A stretch of DNA of 64,000 bases from Gammaproteobacteria bacterium. Lineage in GTDB: Bacteria > Pseudomonadota > Gammaproteobacteria > Steroidobacterales > GCA-2729495. Positions 51,490-60,246 of the stretch are shown here, piece by piece. The notes under the pieces were generated by a model that was not told the origin of the DNA, ran no database searches, and saw only the letters and a program-made list of their open reading frames with translations. Within the stretch, counting starts at the first letter, position 1. The number at the start of each line of letters is the position of its first letter. The stretch lies in assembly GCA_030746435.1 (NCBI GenBank), contig JASLMV010000001.1, positions 120,170 to 184,169 of the forward strand. The letters run 5' to 3'. The position numbers and the translations under genes are program-made.

Positions 51490-52860
51490 TCAGTGGATGC
51501 CTGCTTCCGCAGTCTTAGCTGTCGCTGGCGACTGCTTCGGCCCGTACTTGAGTACGAGTATGCTCAGCACGAGTATTACCCCGTTCGCCGATGCGACCAG
51601 GGCAAACGGTGCCGATTGCCCGAACATGTCGCCGAGCTGCCCGCCGACCAGCCCGACACCGAGAATGCCGATCGCGCCGAACAGGCTGAACAGACCGATG
51701 ACTGCACCCCGCCCCTTGAGTGGCGCTTCGGAACCGATCAGCGTCAGCGAAGCCAGGTTTGCTGACATCTCACCCATACCGATCAGTACAGCGACCGGCC
51801 AGATCATGGGACCCATGGGGTCCTCGAGGAAAAACAGACTGGCATAGCCCACGCCCGCAAGCACCATAGCGAACGCCAGCCCCGTCACCCGGTCGATGCG
51901 ATCGAGGATAAACCCAAGCACCGGCAACCAGCACAACGCGAATACCTGGATGATGACGTAGAACTTGATCGCGTTCGCCATCGCGTCCTTGATATCCAGC
52001 CCGGACTCGAGGCCCGCCGTTTTCATGTAGAGAACGAAGAATGCGCTGAGCACGGCCATGTCGCCGCGTGCCACGACGGCCGCCGCATAAGCAAGCGCCA
52101 CCCGAATTCGCTTCGCCTCCTTGATGCCGACCTTTAAGGTGGTCAACAGTTTGTCGCGTTCCTCTACACGCGCGGGTGGCCCCGACTTCAGCCCCATCGC
52201 CAGCACGAACGAAACGACCAGGCAGATGCCGGCAGCGGTCCAGATCCAGTACTGCGCAACTTTCAGCGCATCGCCGCCCGTCGCGTCCATCAGGAACTGG
52301 CCCAGGAAATTCATGGGCTGCATGATCAGGATAAAGCCCAGTCCGTTGAGCGTGAAGCAGACCGCGATCATCTTGCCCCGCGATCGCTCCATCGGATAGT
52401 CGTTGGCCACCGATGGCAGCATCGCCGTGTTGCAGGCCAGCCCGATCGCGAAAATCGCCCGGTACAGCAACAGTTCCTCAGGAGACCTCGCGAACGGATA
52501 AAGAACGTACCCGATCGCGAAAAACACGAACGCGGCTACATAAAGAGGTTTACGTCCGATTTTGTCGGACATCGATCCAATCAGGCCGATAATGCTGATG
52601 ACGATAACCTCGGAAATCGCCGTTAACTGCCCGGCCAGGGACGCCTGTTCGTCCGTGGGAATTTTCAGCACTTCCTCGAACAGGAAGGCCTGGCTCACAT
52701 TGACGAAACTCATCATTGCGATGCCGAAGAACGAACCGAACAGTAGTGTATAAACGTTAAGGTTACTGACGCCCGGCACGATCCAGAGGTTCAGTCGCCG
52801 GGGCCCGAACAGGTTCCCGCTTTCTCCTGCGGTCGATGCGTCCGGGCTGGAATCACTCAT
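51490..52860 (-). CDS. MFS transporter (paralogue 2 of 3)
   Basis: A 456-residue 12-TM MFS protein with a polar N-terminus, then RLNLWIVPGVSNLNVYTLLF and motif A (GSMSDKIGRKP). Strong resemblance to the next gene upstream (52982-54316), including LLTTLKVGIKEAKRIRVALAY against LLTTLKVGLKAAKQPRIALAY (both shown only in part as family evidence) and SLTLIGSEAPLKGRG against SLSLVGSEAPVKGRG. The ATG at 52860 is chosen over a longer frame because the paralogues begin similarly. The substrate is unknown. Confidence 0.88.
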   Translation of the reverse strand: MSDSSPDASTAGESGNLFGPRRLNLWIVPGVSNLNVYTLLFGSFFGIAMMSFVNVSQAFLFEEVLKIPTDEQASLAGQLTAISEVIVISIIGLIGSMSDKIGRKPLYVAAFVFFAIGYVLYPFARSPEELLLYRAIFAIGLACNTAMLPSVANDYPMERSRGKMIAVCFTLNGLGFILIMQPMNFLGQFLMDATGGDALKVAQYWIWTAAGICLVVSFVLAMGLKSGPPARVEERDKLLTTLKVGIKEAKRIRVALAYAAAVVARGDMAVLSAFFVLYMKTAGLESGLDIKDAMANAIKFYVIIQVFALCWLPVLGFILDRIDRVTGLAFAMVLAGVGYASLFFLEDPMGPMIWPVAVLIGMGEMSANLASLTLIGSEAPLKGRGAVIGLFSLFGAIGILGVGLVGGQLGDMFGQSAPFALVASANGVILVLSILVLKYGPKQSPATAKTAEAGIH

Positions 52861-52981
52861 CTGATATCTGTCCTGAAAAGTTGTGACGGGAATACGCCCC
52901 GTACGCACATGCTTATAGACCGGCGCGTCGCGAACAATCGGACCGGCACAGCACGTTCAACCTGCAAACAGCGGCACAGAA

Positions 52982-54316
52982 TTATGCAACCTCGGCAGCG
53001 CGAGCGTTTCGCTGCGCGAAATAGAGTAAGAGAGCTACAACCAGCACCACAACATTTGCAATGGCCACCAGTGCGAACGGCCCCGTCGGTCGCCACAAGT
53101 CGAACAGCTGACCTCCAGCCCAGGCTACGGCCATGATTCCCACAGCACCAAAAAGGCTGAACATGCCAATCACTGACCCGCGTCCTTTGACGGGGGCTTC
53201 GCTACCGACGAGCGATAGTGACGCGAGGTTGGCCGATATTTCCGCGAATCCAACCAGAATTGCTGACCCCCACATTAAATTGCTTTCAAGTGGGTTCGGA
53301 AGAAAAACCAGCGAGCCATACCCGCAAGCGCCAATAACCATGGCCGCAGCCAGGCACAACAGGCGATCAAAATAGTCGAAAAGGATCCCCGCAACAATTG
53401 CGCCAAGCAAAGCAGCGCCCTGAATGGTTGCATAAAAGAGGAACGCCCTACCCTGTGCATAGCTTTCATCGAGGCCTTGCTCTACGCCAATGGTGAACAA
53501 CCACAGCGTAAAAAATGTACTTACAACAGCTAAGTCGCCCCGGGATACCAGTGCAGCAAAATAAGCTAAAGCAATGCGCGGCTGTTTCGCTGCTTTCAGA
53601 CCTACTTTTAGCGTCGTAAGCAGCGGTTCACGTTGCGCCACCTGCGCAGGCGCGCCCTTTTTCAGGCCGCCGGCGGCTGCCACGGCCACGATGACACAAA
53701 GACCTGCCACGACCCAGCGTACATAAGTTACGGCTTCCGGTGTCGTGAATCCGGCATTCTCGAACCAGCCCTGCAATGGCCGGAACAAAAACATAAAAAG
53801 CAGGAACAGCCCGAGCCCGTTGAAGAACATGGTGACCGCGATCATGCGACCACGACCGCTCTCCTCCGGGTAGTCATTTGCGACCGCCGCCAGCATCGCC
53901 GTGGCGGATGCGGCTCCAACAGCGAAAACGAGCCTGTACATCAGTAGCTCGCTTTCCGAATTCGCCAGGGGATAAAGAAAATGCCCAATAGCTAACAAGA
54001 GGAAAGCAAGTGCATAAAATGGACGTCGCCCAAACTTGTCAGACATCGCTCCGATGGGAGCGATACATAAAATCACGACGATTTCGTGCGACACGACCAG
54101 AGTAGATGAAAGCCGGCCAACTTCATCTTGCGCGATTCCCAGAATTTCCCTGAACAGGATAGGCGCCTGCGCGTTCATGAAACTCATGACGGCAATACCG
54201 AAGAACGACGCGAAGAACAGCGTGACGACATTGATCGGCCGCACGCCCGGAACCATGCGAATGGGCCCCAGCTTCATTACTGGTTCGTCCTTAGTGCTGT
54301 CTGCAGTGGTTGACAT
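52982..54316 (-). CDS. MFS transporter (paralogue 3 of 3)
   Basis: A 444-residue 12-TM MFS protein, first gene of the minus-strand run. Motif A reads GAMSDKFGRRP. It is a close paralogue of the MFS at 51490-52860, so a tandem duplication is likely. The ATG at 54316 is chosen because the preceding in-frame stretch is charged and unlike the paralogues. The gap to the next gene is 121 bases. The upstream 189-base gap is shared with the divergent lactonase-like gene; I see no clear promoter in it. Confidence 0.87.
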   Translation of the reverse strand: MSTTADSTKDEPVMKLGPIRMVPGVRPINVVTLFFASFFGIAVMSFMNAQAPILFREILGIAQDEVGRLSSTLVVSHEIVVILCIAPIGAMSDKFGRRPFYALAFLLLAIGHFLYPLANSESELLMYRLVFAVGAASATAMLAAVANDYPEESGRGRMIAVTMFFNGLGLFLLFMFLFRPLQGWFENAGFTTPEAVTYVRWVVAGLCVIVAVAAAGGLKKGAPAQVAQREPLLTTLKVGLKAAKQPRIALAYFAALVSRGDLAVVSTFFTLWLFTIGVEQGLDESYAQGRAFLFYATIQGAALLGAIVAGILFDYFDRLLCLAAAMVIGACGYGSLVFLPNPLESNLMWGSAILVGFAEISANLASLSLVGSEAPVKGRGSVIGMFSLFGAVGIMAVAWAGGQLFDLWRPTGPFALVAIANVVVLVVALLLYFAQRNARAAEVA

Positions 54317-54505
54317 ATGTGCTCGTAGTGAATCTTGTGAGATCAGGGTTGCGGCATCATGGTCGCGCCTCCTGTCCCCTTCAGCGGCGGCTGGCGGGCT
54401 GTCCATAGTGCGGTACAGGCAGGGAACATGCAATCTGCCGTGCGTCACAGGTTACTATTCGCTGCCGGGCATTATTTGGTTTTTGACGGGGCAGGAATAT
54501 ATATC

Positions 54506-55534
54506 ATGATAAAAAAAGTATTAGTCGGATTACTCTCTCTTGTTGTCATTGCCTGCGTGATCGGTGGCATCCTGCTGTACAACGCGGTCTATAAAGATAT
54601 AGACGAACATTTTGCCGGCACCTGTACAGCACTTCCCCTGCCGGGCAGTGCCGAAGACAACCAGATCGACCGCGAACGAGGGTTCGCCTATATGTCGGTA
54701 CTGGACAGGGCCGCGACGGCCAGCGGCGAAAAAACCTTGCCCGGTCAGATCATGCGCCTGGACCTGAATGCACCGGAACCGCAGGCCGTCTACGCACTGC
54801 TCGATCCGCCCGAGGGATTTCATCCCCATGGCCTCAGTCTCTTTATCGATGAAGCCGGGCAGCGGCACCTCGTTGTCATTAACCATCCGGAAAACCGGGG
54901 CGTCGACGAGGAACATATCGAACGTTTCATCGAACAGTCGCCGGGCAAGTTTAAACATGCCGAAACTTTCAGCAGCCCGCTGATCACCCGACCCAACGAC
55001 CTGGTCGCCGTCGGACCGCGGGAATTTTATGTCGCGCAGGACACCGGCCAGGGCACGGGTATCACCGATACGCTGCTGGTCTATTTTGACGGCGCTGACT
55101 ACACGGTTATTGCCGAAGACATTAAATCGGGTGGCGGGATCAACCGCTCGGCCGACAACAGCACGCTTTATGTCGCTGAAACCAGCTCAAAAAATATCCG
55201 GGTGATTACGCGCGGCGCCGACGGTGGAATTGCAGCCACTCGTAACATTGCACTGCCCACTTCACCCGACAATATAGATGTGGCCGAGGACGGTTCGCTC
55301 TGGATCGGGGCGCATTCGAACCTGACTGCACTGGTAATGCATTTCATCGTCGGCAGCAACGCACCGACGCAGATTTTACGGGTGGACCCGAACTCGGCAG
55401 ACCCCGCAGTCGAAGAGGTTTATCTCAACAAGGGCACGGAAATCACATCAGGCAGCGGTGGCTCTACCTGGGGCAGGAAACTGCTTATCGGCTCGATTAC
55501 GGCCGAAAAGATCCTGATTTGCGACAGGGATTGA
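54506..55534 (+). CDS. Paraoxonase/arylesterase-like lactonase, membrane-anchored
   Basis: A 342-residue six-bladed propeller of the paraoxonase (PON)/SMP-30 group, with an N-terminal membrane anchor (residues 3-25). All calcium-ligand positions of PON1 are recognisable: Glu-Asp in GSAEDNQ, Asn in RPNDLVAVG, Asn in GGGINRS, Asp-Asn in SPDNIDV. The PON disulfide pair also appears conserved (Cys40 and the Cys in LICDRD). PON enzymes hydrolyse lactones and aryl esters, so a calcium-dependent periplasmic lactonase is likely, possibly against acyl-homoserine lactones; the substrate is inference. The ATG at 54506 is chosen because it starts the signal anchor and has a GCAGGA upstream. Confidence 0.85.
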   Translation: MIKKVLVGLLSLVVIACVIGGILLYNAVYKDIDEHFAGTCTALPLPGSAEDNQIDRERGFAYMSVLDRAATASGEKTLPGQIMRLDLNAPEPQAVYALLDPPEGFHPHGLSLFIDEAGQRHLVVINHPENRGVDEEHIERFIEQSPGKFKHAETFSSPLITRPNDLVAVGPREFYVAQDTGQGTGITDTLLVYFDGADYTVIAEDIKSGGGINRSADNSTLYVAETSSKNIRVITRGADGGIAATRNIALPTSPDNIDVAEDGSLWIGAHSNLTALVMHFIVGSNAPTQILRVDPNSADPAVEEVYLNKGTEITSGSGGSTWGRKLLIGSITAEKILICDRD

Positions 55535-55543
55535 AGTGCGGAA

Positions 55544-56410
55544 TTAGCCCAGCAGTATTCGGTCGACAATAGCGCCGACGAGCAACAGGCCGAGCTGCAC
55601 AATCGACGCGGCGAAAGTACGCCAGGACTGGGGAATATTCGGTTTTATATGCAGCCGGATTGTTTCACGCAGAAAATAAATACCACCCGATACGGCGCCC
55701 AGGAAATAAATCCAACCCATGCCGTAAAAAACCGGCACCAGCGACAAGAGCACCAGTGCGACGACATGTGCGAGGATGGTCCAGGTTGCAACGTGATCTT
55801 CGACGACTACCGGCAACATGGGCACGCCGGCTTTTTCGTAATCGCTACGGCACGCAATAGCTAGCGCCCAGAAGTGTGGCGGCGTCCAGAGGAACAGGAC
55901 CACTGCCATAATCCATGCGGCCGGCACAATATTGACATCAACCGCAGCGGCACCAGCAAGCACTGCGAAACTGCCGGCGAGGCCGCCGATGACGACGTTC
56001 CAGACAGTGCGTCGCTTTAACCAGATCGTGTAGACGACGCCATAACAAAAAGCGCCGAGGAACAGGTAAAAAGCCGCCATGACGTTCGTTGCCATTGCAA
56101 GGGCCAGGACTGCAAACATCGAGACCAGGATGATCGCGCTCAGCCAGTACGTGTTGGCCGAAAAACGCCCCGTAACGAACGGCCGCATTTTCGTACGCCG
56201 CATTTGTGAGTCGATATCCCGTTCGTATAGCTGGTTGAATGCACCGACGCTGGATGATGCAAGCAATACTGTTACGCCCAGCACCAGCACCTGCCACCCG
56301 CTGAGGTTTTCACCAGGCGTCATTGCAAACCCTGCAAGGGCGCAAAGCATAATCAGGAATCCCAGCCGCACTTTTGCGGCCGAGTAAATAAGCTTTAAGG
56401 TTTCGGCCAT
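55544..56410 (-). CDS. cyoE: Protoheme IX farnesyltransferase (heme O synthase)
   Basis: A 288-residue UbiA-superfamily prenyltransferase with about eight or nine membrane helices. It adds a farnesyl group to heme B to make heme O for terminal oxidases. The first Asp-rich motif is NQLYERDIDSQM and the second region has WTPPHFWALA followed by DYEKAGVPMLPVV, both typical of CyoE/CtaB. The ATG at 56410 is preferred to an in-frame TTG nine codons upstream. No oxidase subunit or heme A synthase gene is in the window. It is convergent with the lactonase-like gene, 9 bases apart. Confidence 0.92.
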   Translation of the reverse strand: MAETLKLIYSAAKVRLGFLIMLCALAGFAMTPGENLSGWQVLVLGVTVLLASSSVGAFNQLYERDIDSQMRRTKMRPFVTGRFSANTYWLSAIILVSMFAVLALAMATNVMAAFYLFLGAFCYGVVYTIWLKRRTVWNVVIGGLAGSFAVLAGAAAVDVNIVPAAWIMAVVLFLWTPPHFWALAIACRSDYEKAGVPMLPVVVEDHVATWTILAHVVALVLLSLVPVFYGMGWIYFLGAVSGGIYFLRETIRLHIKPNIPQSWRTFAASIVQLGLLLVGAIVDRILLG

Positions 56411-56740
56411 CGATTCGCTATATCCGGCCCGCAGCAAACTCCCGCGAACCGCTATTGAAAGAGCCGGAGATTATAGCGAAAAATCCCGGTCCGCCAGAAC
56501 GAGAGCGAGCGGAATTGTTGCGCAAGGGGTAAGCAGGGCACGCCACCAGGCCGGGTTAAAGGTGCCATAAGAACCTGTTTGTGACGCCGTTCACGGTTGC
56601 TTATATGGCTATTAATAACTAAAGTTATCAATGCTTTATACAATACTTGCCGGATATAATTTCAAGTTATAGCGCGATAACAACAACTACGTTCACAGCC
56701 CCGCTGAAGGCCTATACCTTAAGCCTCCCGAAACCAATAT
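56411..56740 (+). promoter_or_regulatory. Intergenic region upstream of cysH with inverted repeats
   Basis: This 330-base gap between cyoE and cysH holds no gene I can support. It is AT-rich near cysH and has two inverted repeats: ATAACT-AA-AGTTAT (56615-56628) and GTTAT-AGCGCG-ATAAC (56666-56681). Both resemble the dyad sites bound by LysR-type regulators. The second contains GTTATAGCGC, which recurs upstream of cysG. Binding by the CysB-like protein is inferred from position. Confidence 0.45.
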
Positions 56741-57562
56741 ATGGCTTTTTGCATACGGGCAATGCACGGACTGGCACCAATAGATTCGGACCTCGCCGCG
56801 GCTCTTGAACCGGGTTCCGCGGATGCGGCTGCCCTCACGCTCGACGAGGAGCAGTCACGCAAGGCTGCCATCTCACACTGCAACGAATTGTTTGCCACCC
56901 TGCCTGCAGAAGAACGGGTCGCATGGGCGCTGCACAATCTGCCCGGCCAACATGTGCTCAGCTCCAGCTTTGGTGCCCAGGCAGCGGTTTCACTGCACAT
57001 GGTTGTCAGCCAGCAACCCGATATCCCGGTGATTGTCATCGATACCGGCTACCTGTTTCCCGAAACCTACCAGTTTATCGATGAGCTGACCGAACGTCTC
57101 CGCCTGAACCTCAATGTCTGCCGCAGCAAGACCAGCCCGGCATGGCAGGAAGCCCGCTACGGTGAGCGCTGGAACCAGGGACTGGAAGGGATCGCGGCGT
57201 ATAACCGGGAAAACAAGGTCGAACCCATGGAACGCGCCCTGCGCGAACTGAATGTCAGCACCTGGTTTGCCGGCCTGCGCCGCAACCAGTCGACGTCACG
57301 CGCCGAGGTGCCTTTCCTTAACTGGTCGCGCGGCGAGCGCTGGAAGGTGCATGCCATAGCCGACTGGGGCGACCGCGACATATACAACTACCTGAAGAAA
57401 CACGATCTCCCTTATCACCCGCTCTGGGAACAGGGTTATGTTTCCATCGGCGATGTGCACACCACAAAGTCACTGAATGACGTCGACTCGGCCGAAGAGA
57501 CCCGCTTTTTCGGTCTTACCCGTGAGTGCGGCCTGCACGATATAGACCTGTCCACGGTCTGA
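56741..57562 (+). CDS. cysH: Phosphoadenosine phosphosulfate (PAPS) reductase
   Basis: A 273-residue reductase that converts PAPS to sulfite with thioredoxin or glutaredoxin in assimilatory sulfate reduction. Visible motifs: [10 protein letters not shown] nucleotide-binding loop, [20 protein letters not shown], and the C-terminal catalytic ECGLH (Cys263). The paired cysteines that hold the 4Fe-4S cluster in APS-type reductases are absent (NRENKVEP lies at that place), so PAPS is the likely substrate. The ATG at 56741 is used; an in-frame ATG at 56762 is equally possible as neither has a strong ribosome site. It faces the CysB-like gene, 39 bases apart. Confidence 0.93.
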   Translation: MAFCIRAMHGLAPIDSDLAAALEPGSADAAALTLDEEQSRKAAISHCNELFATLPAEERVAWALHNLPGQHVLSSSFGAQAAVSLHMVVSQQPDIPVIVIDTGYLFPETYQFIDELTERLRLNLNVCRSKTSPAWQEARYGERWNQGLEGIAAYNRENKVEPMERALRELNVSTWFAGLRRNQSTSRAEVPFLNWSRGERWKVHAIADWGDRDIYNYLKKHDLPYHPLWEQGYVSIGDVHTTKSLNDVDSAEETRFFGLTRECGLHDIDLSTV

Positions 57563-57601
57563 CACGGATAACGCTTTTTAGCCAGGTTGCCGGGCCCTGC
57601 T

Positions 57602-58612
57602 TCAGGCAGCCGATCCGAACTCGTCTTCGCAACCGCCGCGCAGGGGCAGGCTGGTTTTATCGAACAATGCATCGACCTCGGCCTGGGATTCGAGGCTGGC
57701 GGCGCGTTGCGTCAGTTCGGGCAGCAGGTGCGGTGCAAACAGCGAGGCAAAATCGACCATATAACCGCGCAACACGCTGTCGCGGCGGAACCCTATCCAG
57801 GTTGTGACACGCGGAAACAGACCTACCGCATCGAGCGCAACCAGATCGTCCTTGTCCTGGCATTCCCAGGCCATCGCCGCCACGACACCAACACCCATGC
57901 CCATGCGAACGTAGGTCTTGATAATGTCAGCATCGCGCGCGGTGAAAACGACATCCGGTTCCAGTCCCTGCTCTGCAAACGCCTTCTTGAAGGACGATTC
58001 ACCGGTCAGGCTGAATACGTAGGTGACCAACGGATACTGGGCAAGTTTTTCGAGCGTCAGTGGCTCCTTGCTGGTCGCCAGTTCATGATCTTTCGGTACC
58101 AGGACAATCCGGTCCCAGTCATAACAGGGCAGCAGTGCCAGGTCGGGGAACAGGTCGTAAGCGCCGGTGGCAATCGCAAAATCGACCCGGTTGGCTGCAA
58201 CCAGTTCAGCGATCTGCTCGGATGTGCCCTGGTGTAATTCCAGGTTGACCTTTGGATAGCGGTTCCGGAACTCCTGGATAACATCGGGCAGCACGTAACG
58301 TGCCTGGGTATGGGTCGTCGCAATGGCCAGCGTACCTTCCTGCTCCTGGGACAGGTCGCTCGCCAGGCTGCGGATATTTTCCACTTCGCGCAGGATGCGC
58401 CGGGAACGCGCGATAACCTCGTGGCCGGCCGGGGTAATCGAGGCCAGGCTCTTGCCCTTGCGCGTAAACAACTGGATGCCGAGCTCCTGCTCCAGCAGTT
58501 TCAATTGCTTGCTGATGCCAGGCTGGCTCGTGTACAGCCGCTCTGCAGCGGCCGTAATATTCAGGCCACTGTCCGCAATGCCCAGCAGGTATCTGAGTTG
58601 CTGTAGAGTCAT
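57602..58612 (-). CDS. cysB: LysR-family regulator, CysB/Cbl-like
   Basis: A 336-residue LysR-type regulator closely following E. coli CysB: it starts MTLQQLRYL, has LYTSQPGISKQLKLLEQELG in the helix-turn-helix region, and IATTHTQARYVLP and GMGVGVVAAMA in the sensor domain. CysB activates sulfate-assimilation genes in response to N-acetylserine. I chose the ATG at 58612 because this is where CysB proteins begin. It lies between cysH and cysG, transcribed divergently from cysG, as expected for a local regulator. Cbl, a close relative, cannot be excluded. Confidence 0.9.
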   Translation of the reverse strand: MTLQQLRYLLGIADSGLNITAAAERLYTSQPGISKQLKLLEQELGIQLFTRKGKSLASITPAGHEVIARSRRILREVENIRSLASDLSQEQEGTLAIATTHTQARYVLPDVIQEFRNRYPKVNLELHQGTSEQIAELVAANRVDFAIATGAYDLFPDLALLPCYDWDRIVLVPKDHELATSKEPLTLEKLAQYPLVTYVFSLTGESSFKKAFAEQGLEPDVVFTARDADIIKTYVRMGMGVGVVAAMAWECQDKDDLVALDAVGLFPRVTTWIGFRRDSVLRGYMVDFASLFAPHLLPELTQRAASLESQAEVDALFDKTSLPLRGGCEDEFGSAA

Positions 58613-58761
58613 ATTCGGGCTCGGAAAAATGGCTGCAGGCCAACAGGGGAGGCTATATAACCATTTGTTACATAGGCTGTCAAACAACGCGTCGGGGTTA
58701 TAGCGCTTTATAGCTCGTTGGTATATGTCCAGAAAAAGATATTATTTTTTAGGAGCTTGCC
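58613..58761 (+). promoter_or_regulatory. Divergent cysB/cysG control region
   Basis: The gap between the divergent cysB and cysG genes is AT-rich. It contains TAAC-CATTT-GTTA (58658-58670) and GTTATAGCGC (58697-58706), the latter identical to ten bases of the inverted repeat upstream of cysH (56666-56675). These are candidate sites for the CysB-like regulator; no experiment is implied. Confidence 0.4.
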
Positions 58762-58797
58762 ATGTGCGACTCTACGCGACCCCAATTGTTTTGGTAG
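58762..58797 (+). CDS. Possible 11-residue leader peptide upstream of cysG
   Basis: A short frame encoding MCDSTRPQLFW. It has a better ribosome site (AGGAG at 58751-58755, seven bases before the ATG) than cysG itself, whose ATG at 58802 has none. Its stop is four bases before the cysG start and in another frame, so terminating ribosomes could reinitiate on cysG. The second codon is Cys, which could make translation sensitive to cysteine supply; that is inference, and with a single Cys codon it is weak. Confidence 0.4.
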   Translation: MCDSTRPQLFW

Positions 58798-58801
58798 CAA
58801 G

Positions 58802-60229
58802 ATGGACTATTTCCCGCTGTTTGCCCGCCTGACCGGCGCGCCCTGCCTGGTGGCAGGCGGCGGCCAGGTCGGTCTGCGCAAAGTGCGCCGGCTACTGAGC
58901 GCCGGCGCCGCGGTCGAGGTCGTGGCGGACGAGTTCATCCCGGATTTCGAGGCGCTGGCCACGGACCCGCGGCTGACCCTGCGCCGCGCGCGCTTCGATG
59001 CATCTTTGATTAGAGAGCACCTGTTGATTTTTGCGGCAACCGGCGACCCGGCTGTCAATGCAGAAATTGCGGCCGCCGCCGCGGCCGCAAACCGCTTCTG
59101 CAATGTCGTGGACGATGCCGAACTGTCGAGTGCGATCATCCCCGCGGTGGTCGACCGTACCCCCCTGCTTGTTGCCGTCTCCACGGGCGGCGAATCGCCG
59201 GTAATGGCCACGCGCGTGCGCCAGCAAATCGAAAGTTTGTTACCGCATTCCACCTCAAGGCTGGCACGCTTCGCCGGCGAATGGCGAACGGCTGTCAAGC
59301 AAACGTTTGCCGATGCCGACAAACGCCGGCACTTCTGGCAGGACATGTTGACGGGCCCGCTTGCCCACAAAGTGCTGGAAGGCGACATGGAAGGCGCGCG
59401 GGAAATCATGGAGCGAGGACTCGCGGCAACGCCCCCGGCCAGAGGAGTGGCCTGGATCGTCGGCGCGGGGCCGGGCGATCCTGAACTGCTGACGCTGAAA
59501 GCTTTACGCCTGCTCGGGGCCGCCGACGTGGTGCTGCACGACCGGCTGATTGCGCCTGAAATCCTGGCTTACGCGCGCAGGGATGCGGAGTTCATACCGG
59601 TCGGCAAACAGGCCGGCCGGGAATCGATCGGTCAGCAGGAAATTAACGATTTACTCGTCCGGCTCGTCGAGTCCGGCAAGCGGGTGTGCCGGTTAAAGGG
59701 CGGCGATCCGTTCATATTCGGCCGCGGCGGCGAAGAAGTCGCGGCACTGCGGGCAGCAGGTTTATCCTGGCAGATTGTACCGGGCATCACAGCGGCGAGT
59801 GGCTGTGCCGCGGCGGCCGGAGTGCCGCTAACCCATCGCGAACTTGCACGTTCGGTCGTATTTGCAACGGCGTACACCAGCGACGATTCAGAGCCACAAT
59901 GGGAAACACTGGGGAGCGATGGGCAAACCGTTGTATTTTATATGGGCCTCGGTCGACTCGATGCTATCTGCACAAAATTGCTGGCTGCCGGGCGGCGCAG
60001 CGATTTACCCGCACTCCTCATCGCGAACGGCACGACGGGTCAGCAACGTTGCATACGCGGTACACTAACGACCCTGGCGGTACGGGTTAATGAAGCGGAA
60101 CTGTCCGGCCCCGGCCTCGTGATTATCGGAGACGTCGCGGGCCTCGCTGTCGATCACCTTAGCGGCGAACTCGCCAACGAGTTGGCCGAGGACAACTGGT
60201 TACCTGCGGCCGCAGGCAATAATCCCTGA
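58802..60229 (+). CDS. cysG: Siroheme synthase (multifunctional CysG)
   Basis: A 475-residue fusion that makes siroheme from uroporphyrinogen III. The N-terminal half is the dehydrogenase/ferrochelatase (nucleotide loop GGGQVG at residues 19-24, catalytic Asp104 in CNVVDD). The C-terminal half is the SAM-dependent methyltransferase (GAGPGDPELLTLKAL, RLKGGDPFIFGRGGEE, PGITAASGCAAAAG). The residue matching phospho-Ser128 of Salmonella CysG is Thr. Length is usual. I chose the ATG at 58802 because family homology begins at MDYFPLFARL; a longer frame from 58718 exists but adds unrelated residues. First main gene of the tetrapyrrole operon. Confidence 0.94.
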   Translation: MDYFPLFARLTGAPCLVAGGGQVGLRKVRRLLSAGAAVEVVADEFIPDFEALATDPRLTLRRARFDASLIREHLLIFAATGDPAVNAEIAAAAAAANRFCNVVDDAELSSAIIPAVVDRTPLLVAVSTGGESPVMATRVRQQIESLLPHSTSRLARFAGEWRTAVKQTFADADKRRHFWQDMLTGPLAHKVLEGDMEGAREIMERGLAATPPARGVAWIVGAGPGDPELLTLKALRLLGAADVVLHDRLIAPEILAYARRDAEFIPVGKQAGRESIGQQEINDLLVRLVESGKRVCRLKGGDPFIFGRGGEEVAALRAAGLSWQIVPGITAASGCAAAAGVPLTHRELARSVVFATAYTSDDSEPQWETLGSDGQTVVFYMGLGRLDAICTKLLAAGRRSDLPALLIANGTTGQQRCIRGTLTTLAVRVNEAELSGPGLVIIGDVAGLAVDHLSGELANELAEDNWLPAAAGNNP

Positions 60230-60246
60230 AGCGCTGCGGATGCCAC

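Noticed and set aside
56741-57562. APS reductase (iron-sulfur type) for the cysH product
   Set aside because: The paired cysteines that ligate the 4Fe-4S cluster are missing; only the catalytic ECGLH cysteine is present.
58718-58801. 28-residue N-terminal extension of CysG
   Set aside because: CysG proteins begin at the residues encoded from 58802; the extension is unrelated and would overlap the leader frame with the better ribosome site.
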